Below, piece by piece: positions 62,092 to 64,000 of a stretch of 64,000 nucleotides of DNA. Below the pieces are notes generated by a model, which saw only the letters and a program-made list of their open reading frames with translations, was not told the origin of the DNA and did not search any database. The DNA comes from Ponticoccus alexandrii. Lineage in GTDB: Bacteria; Pseudomonadota; Alphaproteobacteria; Rhodobacterales; Rhodobacteraceae. The stretch's first letter is position 1. Each line of letters starts with the position of its first letter. The translations under genes and the position numbers were made by a program. The stretch is taken from NCBI RefSeq assembly GCF_016806125.1, contig NZ_CP047166.1:930001-994000 (forward strand), in the 5' to 3' direction.

Positions 62092-62837
62092 GCGACGCCG
62101 ACCTGTGCGCGGATGCCCTCGTCGCGCAGGCTGATCTCGTCGCCGAGATAGCCGTCGGCCTCGGACCCGCACATCCAGACCAGCGCCTTTGCGACCCACT
62201 CGGGCGGGATATGGTCGGACCAGTCCAGCTGGCTGACCGGGTTGATGCCCGAGGCCTTGATGTCGCGCTGCATCTGCGTGGCCACCGTGCCCGGCGAGAG
62301 CGAGATCGCCCGGATGCCCTGCGCGCCGTATTCCTTGTGCGCCATCTTGGTCAGCATCAGCGCGCCCGCCTTGGAGGCGCAATAATGCGACCAGGCCTCG
62401 ACCGGGCCATGCGCCGCGCCCGAGCCGATGGTCAGCAAGGAGCCGCCGCCGGCCTCCAGCATCACCGGCAGGGCCGCGCGCATGCCGTGAAAGACCCCCT
62501 TGAGATTGACGTCGATGACCTCCCCCCATGCGGCGGGGTCGGCCTCGGCCATATGGGCGATGGGTTCGATCGCGCCGGCGTTGTTCACCAGAACATCCAG
62601 CGAGCCATGCGCCTTCAGGCAGTTCTGCACGGCCTGCTCGACTTCCCAGTAGCGGGCAATATCGCAGGGGATCGCCACGGCCTGTGCGCCGATCTCTCCG
62701 GCGAGGTCGGCGATTGCCTCGGCAGAGCGCGCGACCAGCGCCACCTTTGCCCCGGCGCGCGCGAAGGCGCGTGCCGCATCGGCGCCGATGCCCCGGCTCG
62801 CGCCGGTGATCATGACGGTTTTTCCGCTGAGTTCCAT
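62088..62837 (-). CDS. Short-chain dehydrogenase/reductase (SDR)
   Basis: The 249-residue protein is a classical SDR: cofactor loop TGASRGIGADAA (residues 11-22), DVLVNNAGAIEP, and the catalytic Ser139, Tyr152 and Lys156 (HYCASKAGALML). Asn110-type NLKG and the C-terminal substrate loop are present. It is translationally coupled to the hydratase, so the two probably perform consecutive reduction and hydration/isomerisation steps on one acyl chain. Confidence 0.9.
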   Translation of the reverse strand: MELSGKTVMITGASRGIGADAARAFARAGAKVALVARSAEAIADLAGEIGAQAVAIPCDIARYWEVEQAVQNCLKAHGSLDVLVNNAGAIEPIAHMAEADPAAWGEVIDVNLKGVFHGMRAALPVMLEAGGGSLLTIGSGAAHGPVEAWSHYCASKAGALMLTKMAHKEYGAQGIRAISLSPGTVATQMQRDIKASGINPVSQLDWSDHIPPEWVAKALVWMCGSEADGYLGDEISLRDEGIRAQVGVA

Positions 62838-62964
62838 GACAGTTTCCTTATGCGTCTCGCCTTCGTGGTAAAGGCAACCTAGTATGGAATCCAGTCCCTT
62901 GACCGGTCCCGGAATGGCCGGTCATCTTGGGGTATTGAATATGAACCCACAGAAGAGGTGCATT

Positions 62965-64000
62965 ATGCAACGGTTCGCAACAGCCTCGGTCCTGGCCCTG
63001 ATGGCGGCAGCCGGTCAGGTGCAGGCAGAGGTCACGCCCCAGCAGGTCTGGGACGATTTCGAGGCCTATATGACCGGTTTCGGTTACCAGGTTTCCGCGC
63101 GTGAAGTGATGGAGGGCGACACGCTTACCATCGGCGATCTGACCATGGTCGTGCCGGTGCCCGAAGAAGAGGCCACCGTGACCATCACGATGTCCGGGAT
63201 GACCCTTGCCGATACCGGCGACGGCGCGGTGCGCATCAGCTACCCGGAACAGATGCCGATGACCCTGACCTTCTCAGAGGGTGAGGAAACCGCCGCAGAG
63301 CTGGTCTTCGACATGTCCCAAAGCGATTTCGACATGGTCGTGTCGGGCGATCCTGGCGACATGCTGTATACCTTCTCGGCCACCTCTGTCGGGCTGAAGC
63401 TGGCCGAGATCATGGCGGAGGGCGAGCAGATCCCGTCCGAGCTTTTCGACGTCACCTTCGACATGGGGCCGATGGAAGGCACCCAGCACACGCTGATCGA
63501 GGACGGCCTGCGCAAGATCACGCAGGACGTGACGCTGGGCGACCTGACCTATTCGCTGATGTTCGACGATCCCGAAAGCGATGACGGCGGCACCATGTCG
63601 GGCCGCTTCACCGGCCTCGCCTCCTCGGGCACGACCGAGATCCCCGAAGGTGCGGATTTCGCCGACCCCACGGCGCTCTTCACCGCCGGGCTGATGATGG
63701 ACGTGGTGATGTCGCACACCGGCGGCGAGAACCAGTTCAAGGTGACGGAACGCTCGGGCACGACCGAGGGCGCCTTCTCCTCGACCGGTGGCGAGCTTGG
63801 CGTGGCGATGAACGCCGACAGCCTGACCTACGCGATCTCGGCCTCGGGCCAGACGGTCGCGGTCTCGGGTCCCGAACTGCCGCTGCCGATCAATGCGGAA
63901 CTGGGAGAGCTGGGCTTCTCGGTGACCATGCCGCTGTCGGAATCCGACACGCCGAAGCCGGCGGCGATCTCGGTCCTGCTGGGCGAGTTCACCATGTCGG
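62965..64000 (+). CDS. DUF2125 family secreted protein, cut by window end
   Basis: The frame is open from the ATG at 62965 to the last base and continues beyond the window. It has a signal peptide (LALMAAAGQVQAEVT) and a beta-rich mature part (WDDFEAYMTGFGYQVSARE, MTLTFSEGEE, VSGPELPLPINAELGELGF, MPLSESDTPKP) matching DUF2125, a periplasmic family of unknown function common in Rhodobacterales. AGAGGTG precedes the ATG at 5 bases; an in-frame ATG at 62941 has no SD. Confidence 0.85.
   Translation, partial: MQRFATASVLALMAAAGQVQAEVTPQQVWDDFEAYMTGFGYQVSAREVMEGDTLTIGDLTMVVPVPEEEATVTITMSGMTLADTGDGAVRISYPEQMPMTLTFSEGEETAAELVFDMSQSDFDMVVSGDPGDMLYTFSATSVGLKLAEIMAEGEQIPSELFDVTFDMGPMEGTQHTLIEDGLRKITQDVTLGDLTYSLMFDDPESDDGGTMSGRFTGLASSGTTEIPEGADFADPTALFTAGLMMDVVMSHTGGENQFKVTERSGTTEGAFSSTGGELGVAMNADSLTYAISASGQTVAVSGPELPLPINAELGELGFSVTMPLSESDTPKPAAISVLLGEFTMS

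Overview
The window is high-GC chromosomal DNA of an alphaproteobacterium, most probably a Rhodobacterales (Roseobacter/Paracoccaceae) species. The call rests on gene content rather than a database search: an MmcB-type nuclease-fold protein, DUF1491 next to era, a DUF2125 protein, three peptide-deformylase-like genes in front of fmt, a single RXKD-type Rsh protein, and many CCCCCGAGGTATTT-type intergenic repeats.

Layout. (1) 1-5400 is a mobile-element graveyard: an IS21-family element whose left tip lies off the window, remnants that look like the TnsA/TnsB genes of a Tn7-like transposon, a broken IS1182/IS5-type transposase, an intact tRNA-Arg(TCT) with a decayed second copy beside it, and an IS5-family remnant between two converging IS110-like 5' ends. 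(2) 5480-8300 holds mmcB and a two-gene unit: a membrane/coiled-coil protein and a ClpP-fold membrane-anchored protein. (3) 8470-15162 is a polyamine-type ABC importer operon ending in an Asp/Glu/hydantoin racemase, divergent from a GntR regulator coupled to a double-GNAT protein. (4) 15246-22958 has lepA, a 48-residue membrane protein, an AbrB-type permease beside decayed CoA-transferase and citrate-synthase-like genes, a frameshifted acetyltransferase, a MYG1 protein and an acetolactate-synthase-like ThDP enzyme. (5) 23145-27034 is a coupled histidine kinase / response regulator / receiver-kinase triad. (6) 27441-30054 has a lytic transglycosylase, a Pr6Pr membrane protein and DUF1491. (7) 30254-40538 is a minus-strand housekeeping block: folK, rpoZ, rsh, DUF2062, pdxJ, a secreted protein, acpS, lepB, rnc, an EamA transporter and era. 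(8) 40685-48819 has an NYN-domain protein, a YqaA-like protein, a cytochrome c, ispH, a flavin-oxidoreductase-like protein, LysE, a methyltransferase, rnhA, a TRIC-type channel and a MalY-type aminotransferase. (9) 49257-51966 is the def-def-def-fmt cluster for N-formyl metabolism; the third def has lost key catalytic residues. (10) 52087-57934 has small membrane proteins, a glutathionyl-hydroquinone-reductase-like protein, a degenerate receiver, a second transglycosylase, a lipoprotein and adenine deaminase. (11) 58138-61437 is a choline-type ABC importer (choXWV) with an unusual 517-base gap, followed by an enoyl-CoA hydratase/SDR pair and a DUF2125 protein cut by the window end.

The most interesting signals are the likely inactive third deformylase, the nested IS110/IS5 and Tn7-like debris at the tRNA, the kinase-regulator-kinase triad, the membrane/ClpP-fold pair, the small ORF at 17395-17541, and two families of short intergenic palindromic elements. 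I did not find a convincing complete new defence or mobile system. All family names come from reading motifs; none was checked by search.
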